Source of the DNA: DATMRF01 sp035566435
GTDB taxonomy: Bacteria > Verrucomicrobiota > Verrucomicrobiia > Limisphaerales > UBA8199
Direction of reading: 5' to 3'
NCBI GenBank assembly: GCA_035566435.1
Contig: DATMRF010000028.1
Location: forward strand, 1 to 64,000
Length of the DNA: 64,000 nucleotides
A program made the position numbers and the translations under genes. The notes beneath the pieces were generated by a model. That model ran no database searches, was not told the DNA's origin, and saw only the letters and a program-made list of their open reading frames with translations. Position 1 is the stretch's first letter; each line of letters begins with the position of its first letter. This document shows, piece by piece, positions 1 to 7,250 of this stretch.

Positions 1-1338
1 GACCAGGTGAATGACAATGGAGCGGTCGCGGAGGGTAGGGGTGAGGGTGCCCAGACCGGCCAGGGCGGTGGCGGCGAAGATTTGAAAGGAGCGGACAGTG
101 CCACCTTCGCACCGGTAAACGCAGGCGCCGGGGCTGTGGCCGGCATTGATGAGGCCGCGCAGTTCGGGGTAGAGGCGGAGGTAGGCGTCCAGTTCGTCCA
201 GGAGGACGGCGGGTCGGGCGGGTCCCTCGCGGTGGATGACGCGGAACATGACGGCCGGTTTCATGTGATCGGTGCGGAGGACCTTGGGAATCAAGGCGGT
301 CGTTAGGTCGAGGGCGGTGGTTTTGCCGCAGCCCGGTTCGCTGGAGGTGAGGTTGAGGCGCGGGGTGTGGCAAAAGGCGCCGACGGCCGCGGCGTGAGCC
401 GGCCAGAGGGTGAGGACGACGTCGGCGCCGGGCGGCAGGTAGAGGTAGAGGAGGTAGCGCTCGTGGACCTGGTCGAAGAGGGCGGGGGCATCGAGGATGG
501 GTTCGGGCCAGGGTTTGAGCTGGGGCAAAACGTAGGCGTCGGCCTGGGCGTCGTCTTCGACGATGCGGGCACGGTCCACGGCGTCGTCGAGGGTCGCAAG
601 GCGGAGCTGGAGGCGCTTGGCTTCGGCGCGGCGGGCGAGGTCGTAATCGAGCCGAGAGAGCTTGGCGAGGCGGGCGATCGCCTCGTGGATTGATGGATTA
701 ATGGATTGTTGGATTGATGGATTGGGGACGGAGGGGGCGGGGGAATGGGAGGTTGCAGGGTGCAGGGTGCAGGTTGAAGGTTCGCAAGCGGGCACGGACA
801 GGATTAATGGATTATTGGATTGTTGGATTGATGCCGGAGGGGGTTGGGAGCCGGCGGTTGCAGGTTGAAGGGTGCAGGTTGAAGGTTCGCAAGCGGGCAC
901 GGACAGGATTAATGGATTGTTGGATTGTTGGATTGATGCCGGAGGGGGTTGGGAGCCGGCGGTTGCAGGGTGCAGGGTGCAAGTTGAAGGTTCGCAAGCG
1001 GTTTCCGGAGCCAGTGGCTGGGGCAACGCGGGTGGGGTTGGGAGAGTTGCGGGTTGAAATTGGCAGGTTGAAGGCTGAGGGTGGCAGGTTTCTTCGGTCG
1101 GCGGTGCCTGGGCAATCGGCGACCCGGTGGACGGTGTTTCGGTGTCGGGAGTACCGGTCCCGTTTTGGTTGCCGCATGCGCCGTCGCCGGCTCCAGGCGG
1201 GAGGGCAGGGGAGACGTGGCCGTTCCCTTGCGCCGGGCCTCCATCTAATGCCGAACGTTGGGCTTCGGGCGTTTGTTGACCCACTTTCACATTCTGATTA
1301 ATGGCGGTGTTTACTTCGGAAACCTTGGTATCACTCAT
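1..1338 (-). CDS. DUF3631-type P-loop ATPase, 3' end off the window
   Basis: The frame starts at an ATG at 1338 and is still open at base 1, so only the first 446 codons are present. Residues from about 325 carry a Walker A (SSEPGCGKTT, near 332-341) and a Walker B (VLLDELDAY, near 378-386), followed by LRGLINAGHSPGACVYRCEG. This arrangement is typical of DUF3631 proteins, which are helicase/primase-like ATPases common on phages, plasmids and islands. Residues 1-110 are low complexity (Gly/Pro/Thr/Gln). Residues 112-196 are one partial and two full copies of a 35-residue repeat encoded by intergenic-type repeat DNA. From about 225 the sequence becomes helical and charged. No strong Shine-Dalgarno sequence precedes the ATG. 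The gene hints that mobile DNA lies to the left. The family call is confident; the role is inferred. Confidence 0.75.
   Translation of the reverse strand, partial: MSDTKVSEVNTAINQNVKVGQQTPEAQRSALDGGPAQGNGHVSPALPPGAGDGACGNQNGTGTPDTETPSTGSPIAQAPPTEETCHPQPSTCQFQPATLPTPPALPQPLAPETACEPSTCTLHPATAGSQPPPASIQQSNNPLILSVPACEPSTCTLQPATAGSQPPPASIQQSNNPLILSVPACEPSTCTLHPATSHSPAPSVPNPSIQQSINPSIHEAIARLAKLSRLDYDLARRAEAKRLQLRLATLDDAVDRARIVEDDAQADAYVLPQLKPWPEPILDAPALFDQVHERYLLYLYLPPGADVVLTLWPAHAAAVGAFCHTPRLNLTSSEPGCGKTTALDLTTALIPKVLRTDHMKPAVMFRVIHREGPARPAVLLDELDAYLRLYPELRGLINAGHSPGACVYRCEGGTVRSFQIFAATALAGLGTLTPTLRDRSIVIHLV
751..1003. repeat. 105-bp tandem repeat, 2.4 copies, inside a gene
   Basis: Copies lie at 751-855, 856-960 and 961-1003 (partial), nearly identical. 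Each combines a GGTTGCAGGGTGCAGG-type block with a GGATTGTTGGATTG-type block. The unit length is a multiple of three, so the minus-strand ATPase frame stays open through every copy. A related block lies at 688-725. Confidence 0.9.
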
Positions 1339-1481
1339 GGCTTATACGACTTTCTATTTTTTGCCCTTCAAATAACAAGAAGGGAGTGGGCTAATACAGT
1401 CCACAGATATAATGAGAGCAGCTTCCGTGCCGAATTTCGGTGACATGACTGCGGGGTTTCAGGGAAAATGCGGGCAGGCAG

Positions 1482-1545
1482 GTTGAAGGTTGAAAGTTGC
1501 GAGTTGACGTACCCAACTTGCAACCTTCAACTTGCAACTTGTAAC
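1482..1545. repeat. Inverted pair of GGTTGAA-type short-period repeats
   Basis: A block of GGTTGAAGGTTGAAAGTTG type runs to 1507 and is followed after a short spacer by its approximate reverse complement, AACTTGCAACCTTCAACTTG type, to 1542. The same heptad-like vocabulary occurs at 751-1003, 10860-10890, 45580-45597 and 48506-48522. Confidence 0.7.
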
Positions 1546-1683
1546 CGCGGAAATCTGTGCAGAAAAAAGACATTTCCAGATATAGTCATTCAGCGCGCCG
1601 CCTCAGTTCCGCGAAGCAGGGTCAATCTTAGGCCTTTCTCACGGCTGCGGCGCGCTGAGGACAAAGCGCCCTACCTGCTCCGG

Positions 1684-1759
1684 GGCGGGGACGGCCACGT
1701 CCCCGTTCGGGCTCCTTGCATCAACATTCTACGGGGACGTGGCCGTCCCCGCCCCTATG
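1684..1759. repeat. Two inverted copies of the GGGGACGTGGCCGTCCCC palindrome
   Basis: The first copy is GGGGCGGGGACGGCCACGTC-type at 1684-1706. The second is its reverse complement at 1735-1759. Each copy can also form its own hairpin. Further copies lie at 22840-22863 and, degenerate, at 30441-30460. Confidence 0.75.
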
Positions 1760-2232
1760 GACAGCGCGCCCTGCCTTTGGAGATTCTGCGGAGCTTGGAC
1801 AACACGCGTGTAAGCGCATTCTGTCTGGAGCGAACAGGCGTCATGAAGCGGAGCGGCAAGGCAGGGGCATCCTCGTAAGAAAGGGTTGCCTCCCTTTGTT
1901 TTGTGAAAGTCGCAAGTGCGGTTCCAGTTACCTTGCCTTCCCTTGCCGGAAACTTCATCCTGATACCCAGGATGAAGGTCAGCTTTCACCATGTCCTGCC
2001 GGCTCGCCCGGCCCTGACCAGGGACTTTCGAACCGCTGCCGACAGCCGCGTCAGGCAAAATCCACTGCCGTTCGATTCGGGAAACTCCGTCTTGCAACCA
2101 TCAACCATCAACAGTTCTGTGATAATCCTTGATACAAATGCGCAGGTCTGCTTTCATAAATCCATGGAAGCAGAGCAACTTACCAAAATCAATCGTGCAC
2201 GACGCCGCGCACGTTGCGCCGGATAATCAATG

Positions 2233-2239
2233 GTTCGGT
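2233..2239 (+). other. Left-most cassette core, GTTCGGT
   Basis: GTTCGGT at 2233-2239 is identical to the right core of the first attC (2575-2581). It sits 12 bases before the first cassette start codon. No clear inverted repeat precedes it, so it may be the attI-side junction or what is left of a lost attC. Confidence 0.45.
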
Positions 2240-2251
2240 GAAAGGCTAGAC

Positions 2252-2488
2252 ATGGACCGTGATTACGCCGACGCTCATTACTCCAGCCTCTTCGTTGAGG
2301 ACAGGAAACAGGGAATGGCGGGGCTCGAACTCCACCGCGCATGCGCTGGTCAGAAGGCCCGGGTTGCCCGGATTCTATTCTGGGACGCATCCGGTCAGTT
2401 CTCGGTTGAAACTTTTAATTACGAGGTCCCTCTTGACCTTTTGGAAGAGTTGATCACCGAGGTGAGGACGCTCGTCAAAACCAAATGA
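2252..2488 (+). CDS. Cassette gene 1: 78-aa hypothetical protein
   Basis: I do not recognise this protein. The start at 2252 was chosen because it lies just downstream of the GTTCGGT core; a longer frame reading back to 2129 would cross the cassette junction. The product (MDRDYADAHYSSLFVEDRKQ at the start) is small, soluble and mildly acidic. It has a predicted beta-rich middle (ARVARILFWDASGQFSVETF) and an amphipathic C-terminal helix (LDLLEELITEVRTLVKTK). There is no signal peptide or membrane segment. The stop codon is one base before the attC at 2490. It resembles the many short unknown proteins found on integron cassettes. Confidence 0.6.
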   Translation: MDRDYADAHYSSLFVEDRKQGMAGLELHRACAGQKARVARILFWDASGQFSVETFNYEVPLDLLEELITEVRTLVKTK

Positions 2489-2489
2489 C

Positions 2490-2581
2490 ACCGAAAAACC
2501 AGATGCAGCGCACCCGGCGATGGCGCCCTGGCTGACAATCGAGGATCAGTGGCGCCGGGTCCCTGATCTGGAGCGTTCGGT
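2490..2581 (+). repeat. attC site 1 (after the 78-aa gene)
   Basis: The left core is ACCGAAA (2490-2496) and the right core GTTCGGT (2575-2581). The arms CCAGATGCAGCGCACCCGGC and its partner (reverse complement CCAGATCAGGGACCCGGC) pair with an unpaired G in the left arm. The right core differs from GTTRRRY at one position. Confidence 0.7.
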
Positions 2582-2588
2582 CTGAAGT

Positions 2589-4496
2589 ATGCCCATCTTC
2601 AAGCTGCTTGCAGTAGATAACTTCGACCGGGTTCGCGGGGTCGCACCACGGACTGTGAGCGACGACGCCCTGGAAACCGTACGAGGCCTGCATGAGACCG
2701 ATGAGATGGAGCCTTGGATTCAAGCCATCCTCTTTGACACCAACCAAACTCCGCATGGCCCTTCTGAGGTGGTCGACATTCTCACGCACAAAGTGTCTGT
2801 TCGGGGGCGCGAAGGAATCGCTGCTTTCATCTTAAAGGGCCGGTCGTTTCCCACAGTGCGCCCCACCCATGTTGGACATCAGATTTTCCGGCTCGAACGA
2901 ATTCGGGGACTGGATTACGCCTTCTTCGCTGCCTCGGGAAACGTCCTCGACGAAGTCAAAGAGCAGTTCATCGCAACTGCCGAACGCATCACTCGTGGAT
3001 ATTGTATTCTCGACTGCCATGACCTCGCGCGCCTGTTCATAGCATTTGGGTATATCTGCCCACGAGACGGTGAGAAGATAACAGGCGGCCGTTGTCACTG
3101 CGGCTATTCACCCGCGAACAGAACCTCCAACATCCTGCAGCAGGCAGCACTCGCAGAACTCAGGGCCACACATGACCTAGGCCAAGGTTCCGGAGCCATC
3201 ATTCTGCCCATGGCATCCGGCAAGACACGTGTGGCAGTCAAGGATGTACTGCGGACGAACGCGCAACTTTGTGTCTACGTCGCTCATTCGCACGAAATTC
3301 TGCAGAAAGCAGAAGCGGAGTTCCTGAGGGAGTTTCCCCAAGACCAGGTCGCGCGATTTCAGGAGCGCCCAACACGTGGTGCCCTTCGTCGAGTTAACCT
3401 CATCACGGTCCAGACCATTTCTCGAAACCTCGACCTCTTCCTCGGCCGTCGAGTTGATTATTTGGTGATCGACGAATTCCACCACGCTGCTGCAGCAAGC
3501 TACCGCCGAACTGTAGACACGCTTGCGCCTGGTTTCTTGCTCGGGCTCACGGCTACGCCGTTTCGAGGAGACCAGCAGGATGTCCTTGAACTCTGCAATA
3601 ACAACGCGATCGTCAATTATGGTTTGCGCGAAGGCATTGAGTTTGGTGTGTTGAGCCCTTACCATTATTTCGGATGTTTCGACGATGTCGACTACTCAAA
3701 TATTCGTCATAACGGTAACAGGTACGATGTTCGTGACTTGGAGAGGGCCTTGATCATTCCGGAACGGGATGCCGCAATAATCGCCAAGTGGCGTGAGAAG
3801 GCAGAGGGGAAACCTACCATTGCGTTTTGCTGCACACAGACGCACGCCGAACGCGTCGCACAGAGCTTCGATGGCGATGGGATTAATGCACGGGTATACC
3901 TTTCCACAACTCCGCAAGAGACCCGGGCATTACTCCGGGAGGACCTGCGGAAAGGCGACGTGAAGGTGTTGTGCGCAGTGGACATCCTCAACGAAGGTGT
4001 GGACCTCCCATTCGTCGAGTGTCTGCTGTTCCTGCGCCCGACTGAATCAAAGCGAATCTTCTTCCAGCAGCTGGGTCGAGGTCTGCGGAGGTTTATCGGA
4101 AAGGACCACTGCACTGTGATCGACTTCATCGGCAATTTCCAGAAGGCATATACAATCGTTGAGCACCTTGGGTTGGAGCCTTACGAATATGGAGACGCCC
4201 CCACCGAGACCACCCGAAGCAGAACGGCAAAAGAGGTCCTGCATCTGCCTACTGGGTGCACGGTAGACTTTGACGAGAGAGTTGTCGACATCTTTGGCAC
4301 CCAAACAATGGATCCGAGATTCGCGACGCGCCAGAACATCGCTCGCATTCTTATTCACCAGTATAGGAAGATCGAAAGGCGCCTTGGACGGCGTCCGACA
4401 AGGCGTGACATTGACCGAAACACCATAATCGACAGCCGCTTTTATGAAATGGTCTTCGGTCGTTGGCGGGAATTCGAACGAATGATGGGACAGTAG
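2589..4496 (+). CDS. Cassette gene 2: restriction-nuclease-like/SF2 DEAH helicase
   Basis: A 635-residue superfamily II helicase. Motifs: Walker A PMASGKT (about 207-213), DEFHH (295-299), GLTATP (319-324) and motif VI QQLGRGLRR (493-501), so both RecA-like lobes are present. Residues about 35-165 form a separate domain (PSEVVDI with Asp63, AAFILKG with Lys83, then a helical part). It resembles restriction-endonuclease-like domains placed before helicases; I cannot confirm a complete PD-(D/E)xK site. A small Cys cluster (C157, C169, C171) follows. The C terminus (598-634, LGRRPTRRDID...FGRWREFERMMG) matches the homing-endonuclease-associated repeat pattern, a DNA-binding element. Related architectures occur in restriction and phage-defence loci. 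It starts 7 bases after attC 1 and is flanked by attC sites. At about 2 kb it is unusually large for a cassette. A defence role is inferred. Confidence 0.8.
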   Translation: MPIFKLLAVDNFDRVRGVAPRTVSDDALETVRGLHETDEMEPWIQAILFDTNQTPHGPSEVVDILTHKVSVRGREGIAAFILKGRSFPTVRPTHVGHQIFRLERIRGLDYAFFAASGNVLDEVKEQFIATAERITRGYCILDCHDLARLFIAFGYICPRDGEKITGGRCHCGYSPANRTSNILQQAALAELRATHDLGQGSGAIILPMASGKTRVAVKDVLRTNAQLCVYVAHSHEILQKAEAEFLREFPQDQVARFQERPTRGALRRVNLITVQTISRNLDLFLGRRVDYLVIDEFHHAAAASYRRTVDTLAPGFLLGLTATPFRGDQQDVLELCNNNAIVNYGLREGIEFGVLSPYHYFGCFDDVDYSNIRHNGNRYDVRDLERALIIPERDAAIIAKWREKAEGKPTIAFCCTQTHAERVAQSFDGDGINARVYLSTTPQETRALLREDLRKGDVKVLCAVDILNEGVDLPFVECLLFLRPTESKRIFFQQLGRGLRRFIGKDHCTVIDFIGNFQKAYTIVEHLGLEPYEYGDAPTETTRSRTAKEVLHLPTGCTVDFDERVVDIFGTQTMDPRFATRQNIARILIHQYRKIERRLGRRPTRRDIDRNTIIDSRFYEMVFGRWREFERMMGQ

Positions 4497-4497
4497 G

Positions 4498-4599
4498 ACC
4501 GAACCACACCATGCAGCCGATGCGAGCCAGCCTTTTAGGTCAGTCAGAATCCGGGAGTTGCTGGCGGCTGGCTCGCACGGCTGATGGTGAACGTTAAGC
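4498..4599 (+). repeat. attC site 2 (after the helicase)
   Basis: The left core is ACCGAAC (4498-4504) and the right core GTTAAGC (4593-4599), which matches GTTRRRY exactly. The left arm CACCATGCAGCCGATGCGAG and right arm (reverse complement CACCATCAGCCGTGCGAG) pair over about 24 bases including a shared CCAGCC end. The left arm has an unpaired G and an unpaired A. This is the clearest attC fold in the array. Confidence 0.85.
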
Positions 4600-4600
4600 C

Positions 4601-5056
4601 ATGCACCTCGTTTTAATTCGGCGTGATGGCAATGTCAGTCTGCCAGGCGTTGCGTTGCCCGAGGCAGTCACGTCTGTGGTCGCGTCGACTGTGCAATTAT
4701 ACGAGCGACGCGGCTACGTTCAGCCTTGGGTTGGTTACCTGGCCATTGAGGGAGGGCACTGTGTTGGCGGCTGTGGATTTACCTCACCTCCGGTGGGGGA
4801 CGTTGTGGAGATCGCGTACTTCACTTATCCAGATTTCGAGAGACGTGGTATTGCGACGCGTATGGCGCAGCGTCTCATATCGATCGCTCAGGAATTTGAT
4901 CCGTCGGTGAGGCTCATCGCGCATACTTTGACTGAGGAGAATGCGTCGAATCACATTCTGAAGAAGCTCGGCTTTGCATTCACTGGCACAGTTGACCATC
5001 CAGAAGACGGAAAGATATGGGAGTGGCGATATGAGCCGCACCGCACGCAGGTCTAA
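4601..5056 (+). CDS. Cassette gene 3: GNAT family N-acetyltransferase
   Basis: A 151-residue protein with the GNAT fold: VVEIAYFTYPDFERRGIATR covers beta-4 and the acetyl-CoA-binding motif A (R-R-G-I-A), and NASNHILKKLGFAFTG is the motif B region with the usual helix before the last strands. It most resembles RimJ/RimL-like acetyltransferases that modify protein N termini, small metabolites or antibiotics. The substrate cannot be read from sequence. The start codon is 1 base after the attC 2 core, so there is no room for a ribosome binding site of its own. The TAA stop overlaps the left core of attC 3. GNAT genes are among the commonest integron cassette genes. Confidence 0.85.
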   Translation: MHLVLIRRDGNVSLPGVALPEAVTSVVASTVQLYERRGYVQPWVGYLAIEGGHCVGGCGFTSPPVGDVVEIAYFTYPDFERRGIATRMAQRLISIAQEFDPSVRLIAHTLTEENASNHILKKLGFAFTGTVDHPEDGKIWEWRYEPHRTQV

Positions 5057-5140
5057 CCCGGCACGGCAACTACCGCCGGGAGATGGCGGTCGGGATTGCT
5101 GGACGCGCTCGGCCCGGCGTAGCTGCGCTTCGTGTTAAGC
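5051..5140 (+). repeat. attC site 3 (after GNAT)
   Basis: The left core GTCTAAC (5051-5057) fits RYYYAAC exactly and contains the stop codon of the GNAT gene. The right core is GTTAAGC (5134-5140). The inner arms GCAACTACCGCCGGG and (reverse complement) GCAGCTACGCCGGG pair with an unpaired C. Confidence 0.85.
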
Positions 5141-5153
5141 CCTCTGGGCACAG

Positions 5154-6203
5154 ATGAAACCACTCCGATGCCTGCTCGCCGTTAGCGCCGCGCTCGTTTG
5201 GGCGCCTTTCGGTTTCGGCGGGGGTCTGCCAGCCTCGCCCATCGAGGCTCCTCGCCCGCACCTTCCGGGCGAAATCGCCATGGACAGACCCTCCAGGTCA
5301 GAAGGTGCGATCGTTGTGAAACTGCGCTTGGAAGACGGGGAGGAAGTGCCCTTGAAAGTGGACACCGGAGGCCCGGAAACTATCCTGGACGAGTCATTCG
5401 CGTCGAAGCTCGGGCCTCGAATCGGGACAAAGCCAGCCGCTTTTGCCTTCAACTTGAGGGCAGGAGCCCAGGGCATTTATCGAGCGCCAAAGCTCTACGC
5501 CGGCGACACCGAACTGCTCACGGGCTCCCAGGTTTACACCGTGAAGAGCGCGGCCTCCGCCAGCCAGCCGGGCAAGGGCATTCTGGGTATGGACTGCCTG
5601 AGACACTACTGTATCCAGTTCGACTTCGCTGCCGGCAAAATGCGCTTCCTGGAGCCGGACCACCTGGACACCAACGAGCTCGGCGAGCCTTTCCTCATCA
5701 ACATGGGACCCCAGGGCCACACTTTTTTCGATGCCGATCTCCTCGGCCAGGGCAAGATGCGTTTTCTGCTCGACACCGGCATGGATGGCCCTTTTGACGC
5801 CATGCTCGCTCCGAAGGTCTTCGAACGGCTGCTGCACCAGTATCCGACCATTGGTCCCGATCTCTACATGACGGTTCCTGATGGGCGCGCCGCGTCCGGC
5901 AACATTTTCCCGCGAGTCAGCTTGCGCGGCCAGACCTACACCGACCTTTGGTTCAGCTCCGTGGACTTACGTCCGAGAAGGGTCAAAGGCATCATCGGCA
6001 TGCGTTTCCTTGCCAGGCACAAGATTACTCTTAACTTTCCCAAACGGACGCTCTATTTTAAATGCATCAGCAGCGCGCCACTCGCCGCGGGACCGAGCGC
6101 GTCGCAGCACCAGAGCGTGGCGCCGACGGGAGGCCGCCGTTTTGCTCAGTCTGTAATCGGGCATCAGCGGCGGCTGCTTCCCGTGGCTGACGGTGGTCCT
6201 TAG
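5154..6203 (+). CDS. Cassette gene 4: duplicated retropepsin-like aspartyl protease
   Basis: A 349-residue exported protein. Residues 1-25 form a signal peptide (CLLAVSAALVWAPFGFGGG). Two retropepsin-like halves follow. The first has VPLKVDTGGPETILD (DTG near residue 67) and closes with GILGMDCLRHY. The second has MRFLLDTGMDGPFDAML (DTG near 205) and closes with GIIGMRFLARHKITLNF. Two DTG halves in one chain could form one active site within a single polypeptide. The protein-like part ends around residue 303 (TLYFKC). The last 45 or so residues are encoded by DNA that folds like a degenerate attC, so the original stop may have been lost. The start lies 13 bases after attC 3. The substrate is unknown. 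Confidence 0.8.
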   Translation: MKPLRCLLAVSAALVWAPFGFGGGLPASPIEAPRPHLPGEIAMDRPSRSEGAIVVKLRLEDGEEVPLKVDTGGPETILDESFASKLGPRIGTKPAAFAFNLRAGAQGIYRAPKLYAGDTELLTGSQVYTVKSAASASQPGKGILGMDCLRHYCIQFDFAAGKMRFLEPDHLDTNELGEPFLINMGPQGHTFFDADLLGQGKMRFLLDTGMDGPFDAMLAPKVFERLLHQYPTIGPDLYMTVPDGRAASGNIFPRVSLRGQTYTDLWFSSVDLRPRRVKGIIGMRFLARHKITLNFPKRTLYFKCISSAPLAAGPSASQHQSVAPTGGRRFAQSVIGHQRRLLPVADGGP

Positions 6204-6206
6204 ATG
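6100..6206 (+). repeat. Degenerate attC-like inverted repeat (candidate)
   Basis: GCGCCGACGGGAGGCCGCCG (6119-6138) pairs imperfectly with 6167-6193 (CGGCGGCTGCTTCCCGTGGC side), leaving unpaired bases. The right end CTTAGAT (6199-6205) is one base from GTTRRRY and lies 12 bases before the next start. No good left core is present. It overlaps the 3' coding end of the protease. Confidence 0.35.
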
Positions 6207-6217
6207 CTTAAAAAGAT

Positions 6218-6658
6218 ATGGGCGGTATTCTTTATCTCGGGGTCAAATTTCTAGCTTATGCGCTTTGGTGTTTGTTTGGTCTGCGGCTTTTCCAACCGTC
6301 GAGGGCCGGTCGGGTGGCAATGGCGATTGCGTTAGGCGCTCTGCGCTCCGCCATGGGCTTGGGCTTCGGGATAGCAATTTGGCTGATCGGCAGCCTGGTT
6401 TACAGTGCGCTCTCGCACCTGCCCGCTACGAGCGCTTTGACTTACCTGCTCGTTTACGTACCAATCCGATGGTTTGAGTGGTCGCTCATGGTTGTGATAA
6501 TTTGCCCAGCCTGCCGGTCAGTCGAAGGATTCTTCCTGGGTCGCGCGAAGGCTGATCGATTGTGGAGAGTCGGTGGGATTATTCTTTCATGTCTTTCCGA
6601 CATAACGATGATCATCTCGCTGGGCGGGATTTTACCCGTCGGGAGATTCATGTGCTGA
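6218..6658 (+). CDS. Cassette gene 5: small integral membrane protein
   Basis: I do not recognise this 146-residue protein. It is strongly hydrophobic, with about four membrane segments: LGVKFLAYALWCLFGLRLF (about 6-24), a second around residues 35-60 (IALGALRSAMGLGFGIAIWL and on), a third near 73-95 (YLLVYVPIRWFEWSLMVVII) and a last near 118-140 (GIILSCLSDITMIISLGGIL). There is no signal peptide apart from the first segment. It starts 15 bases after the protease stop, so it either shares that cassette or is separated by the degenerate attC. A clear attC follows its stop. Membrane proteins of unknown function are common on cassettes. Confidence 0.65.
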   Translation: MGGILYLGVKFLAYALWCLFGLRLFQPSRAGRVAMAIALGALRSAMGLGFGIAIWLIGSLVYSALSHLPATSALTYLLVYVPIRWFEWSLMVVIICPACRSVEGFFLGRAKADRLWRVGGIILSCLSDITMIISLGGILPVGRFMC

Positions 6659-6665
6659 CAACATC

Positions 6666-6758
6666 ATCCAACAAGGGGCCTCGAGTCGATGCCGTGGCGG
6701 CGCTTCAGTTTGCTGTTGAACGCGCTCGACCCACCGCCACTGGCCCGCATTGTTGGCC
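6666..6758 (+). repeat. attC site 4 (after the membrane protein)
   Basis: The left core is ATCCAAC (6666-6672). The right core is GTTGGCC (6752-6758), with one mismatch to GTTRRRY. The outer CCAACAA pairs with TTGTTGG and the inner GCCGTGGCGG pairs with CCGCCACTGGC with one unpaired base. The spacers between them are of unequal length, so this site is less regular than the others. Confidence 0.6.
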
Positions 6759-6764
6759 TTCATC

Positions 6765-7250
6765 ATGAAGCTCGTCCTACTGGGAAATGCTGGTGCCGGA
6801 AAGAGCACCATGGCTCGTCGAATCATCGGCGGTAGACAAATTCCTCGCTTATCTCTTGATGAGATTGCTTGGGATCCCGGAGCACAGCGAAAACCGTTAC
6901 ATGAAAGTCTTGAGCTGCTTAATGATTTTCTGAAAACGAACGACCAGTGGGTTATCGAGGGATGTTACAGCGACCTAGTAGAGGCTGCTCTGACGCAATG
7001 CACAGAGTTGAGATTTTTGAACCCTGGTATTGAGATCTGCGTTGCCCACTGCCATCGACGGCCATGGGAGCCTGAAAAATTTTCTTCGGCGCAACAGCAG
7101 GACGCTATGCTTGAGCAACTGGTTCTGTGGGTTAAGCAATACGAGATCCGGGATGACGAGTACGGCTTGAAGCGACATCGGAAAGTATTCGAGGAGTTTG
7201 CGGGTTCGAAGCGCGCGTTCACATCTGTGATTTCATACGATGAAGGCTAA
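6765..7250 (+). CDS. Cassette gene 6: small P-loop kinase (adenylate/shikimate kinase-like)
   Basis: A 161-residue P-loop protein. Walker A is GNAGAGKST near residues 7-15. LSLDEIAWD is the strand and acid after the first helix, and WVIEGCYSDLVEAAL is the second core strand of this nucleotide-kinase-like family. The C-terminal part (HRRPWEPEKF, IRDDEYGLKRHRKVFEEF) is characteristic of the group often annotated as adenylate or shikimate kinase or AAA ATPase. The substrate is unproven. I chose the ATG at 6765 over the one at 6750, because the latter lies inside the attC 4 core. The stop overlaps the left core of attC 5. Confidence 0.8.
   Translation: MKLVLLGNAGAGKSTMARRIIGGRQIPRLSLDEIAWDPGAQRKPLHESLELLNDFLKTNDQWVIEGCYSDLVEAALTQCTELRFLNPGIEICVAHCHRRPWEPEKFSSAQQQDAMLEQLVLWVKQYEIRDDEYGLKRHRKVFEEFAGSKRAFTSVISYDEG

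Larger units (their letters stand above)
1339..2232. other. Non-coding gap between the DUF3631 gene and the cassette array
   Basis: I see no convincing gene in these 894 bases. Short open frames on both strands have no family resemblance and cross repeat DNA. The stretch holds an inverted pair of GGTTGAA-type repeats (1482-1545) and two opposed copies of a GC palindrome (1684-1759). A 20-codon frame starting at 2164 (ATG, MEAEQLTKIN) stops at 2226, just before the first cassette core. It may be the remnant end of an earlier gene. Confidence 0.6.

Noticed and set aside
303..599. A 98-codon Ser/Thr/Pro-rich protein and similar frames on both strands in 1-1300
   Set aside because: They are out-of-frame readings of the DUF3631 ATPase gene and its repeats.
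751..1003. Possible CRISPR array
   Set aside because: The units are contiguous 105-bp copies without unique spacers, and no cas genes are near.
1729..2132. Open frames on both strands between the DUF3631 gene and the array
   Set aside because: They cross palindromic repeats, have mixed composition, no recognisable domain and no ribosome binding site.
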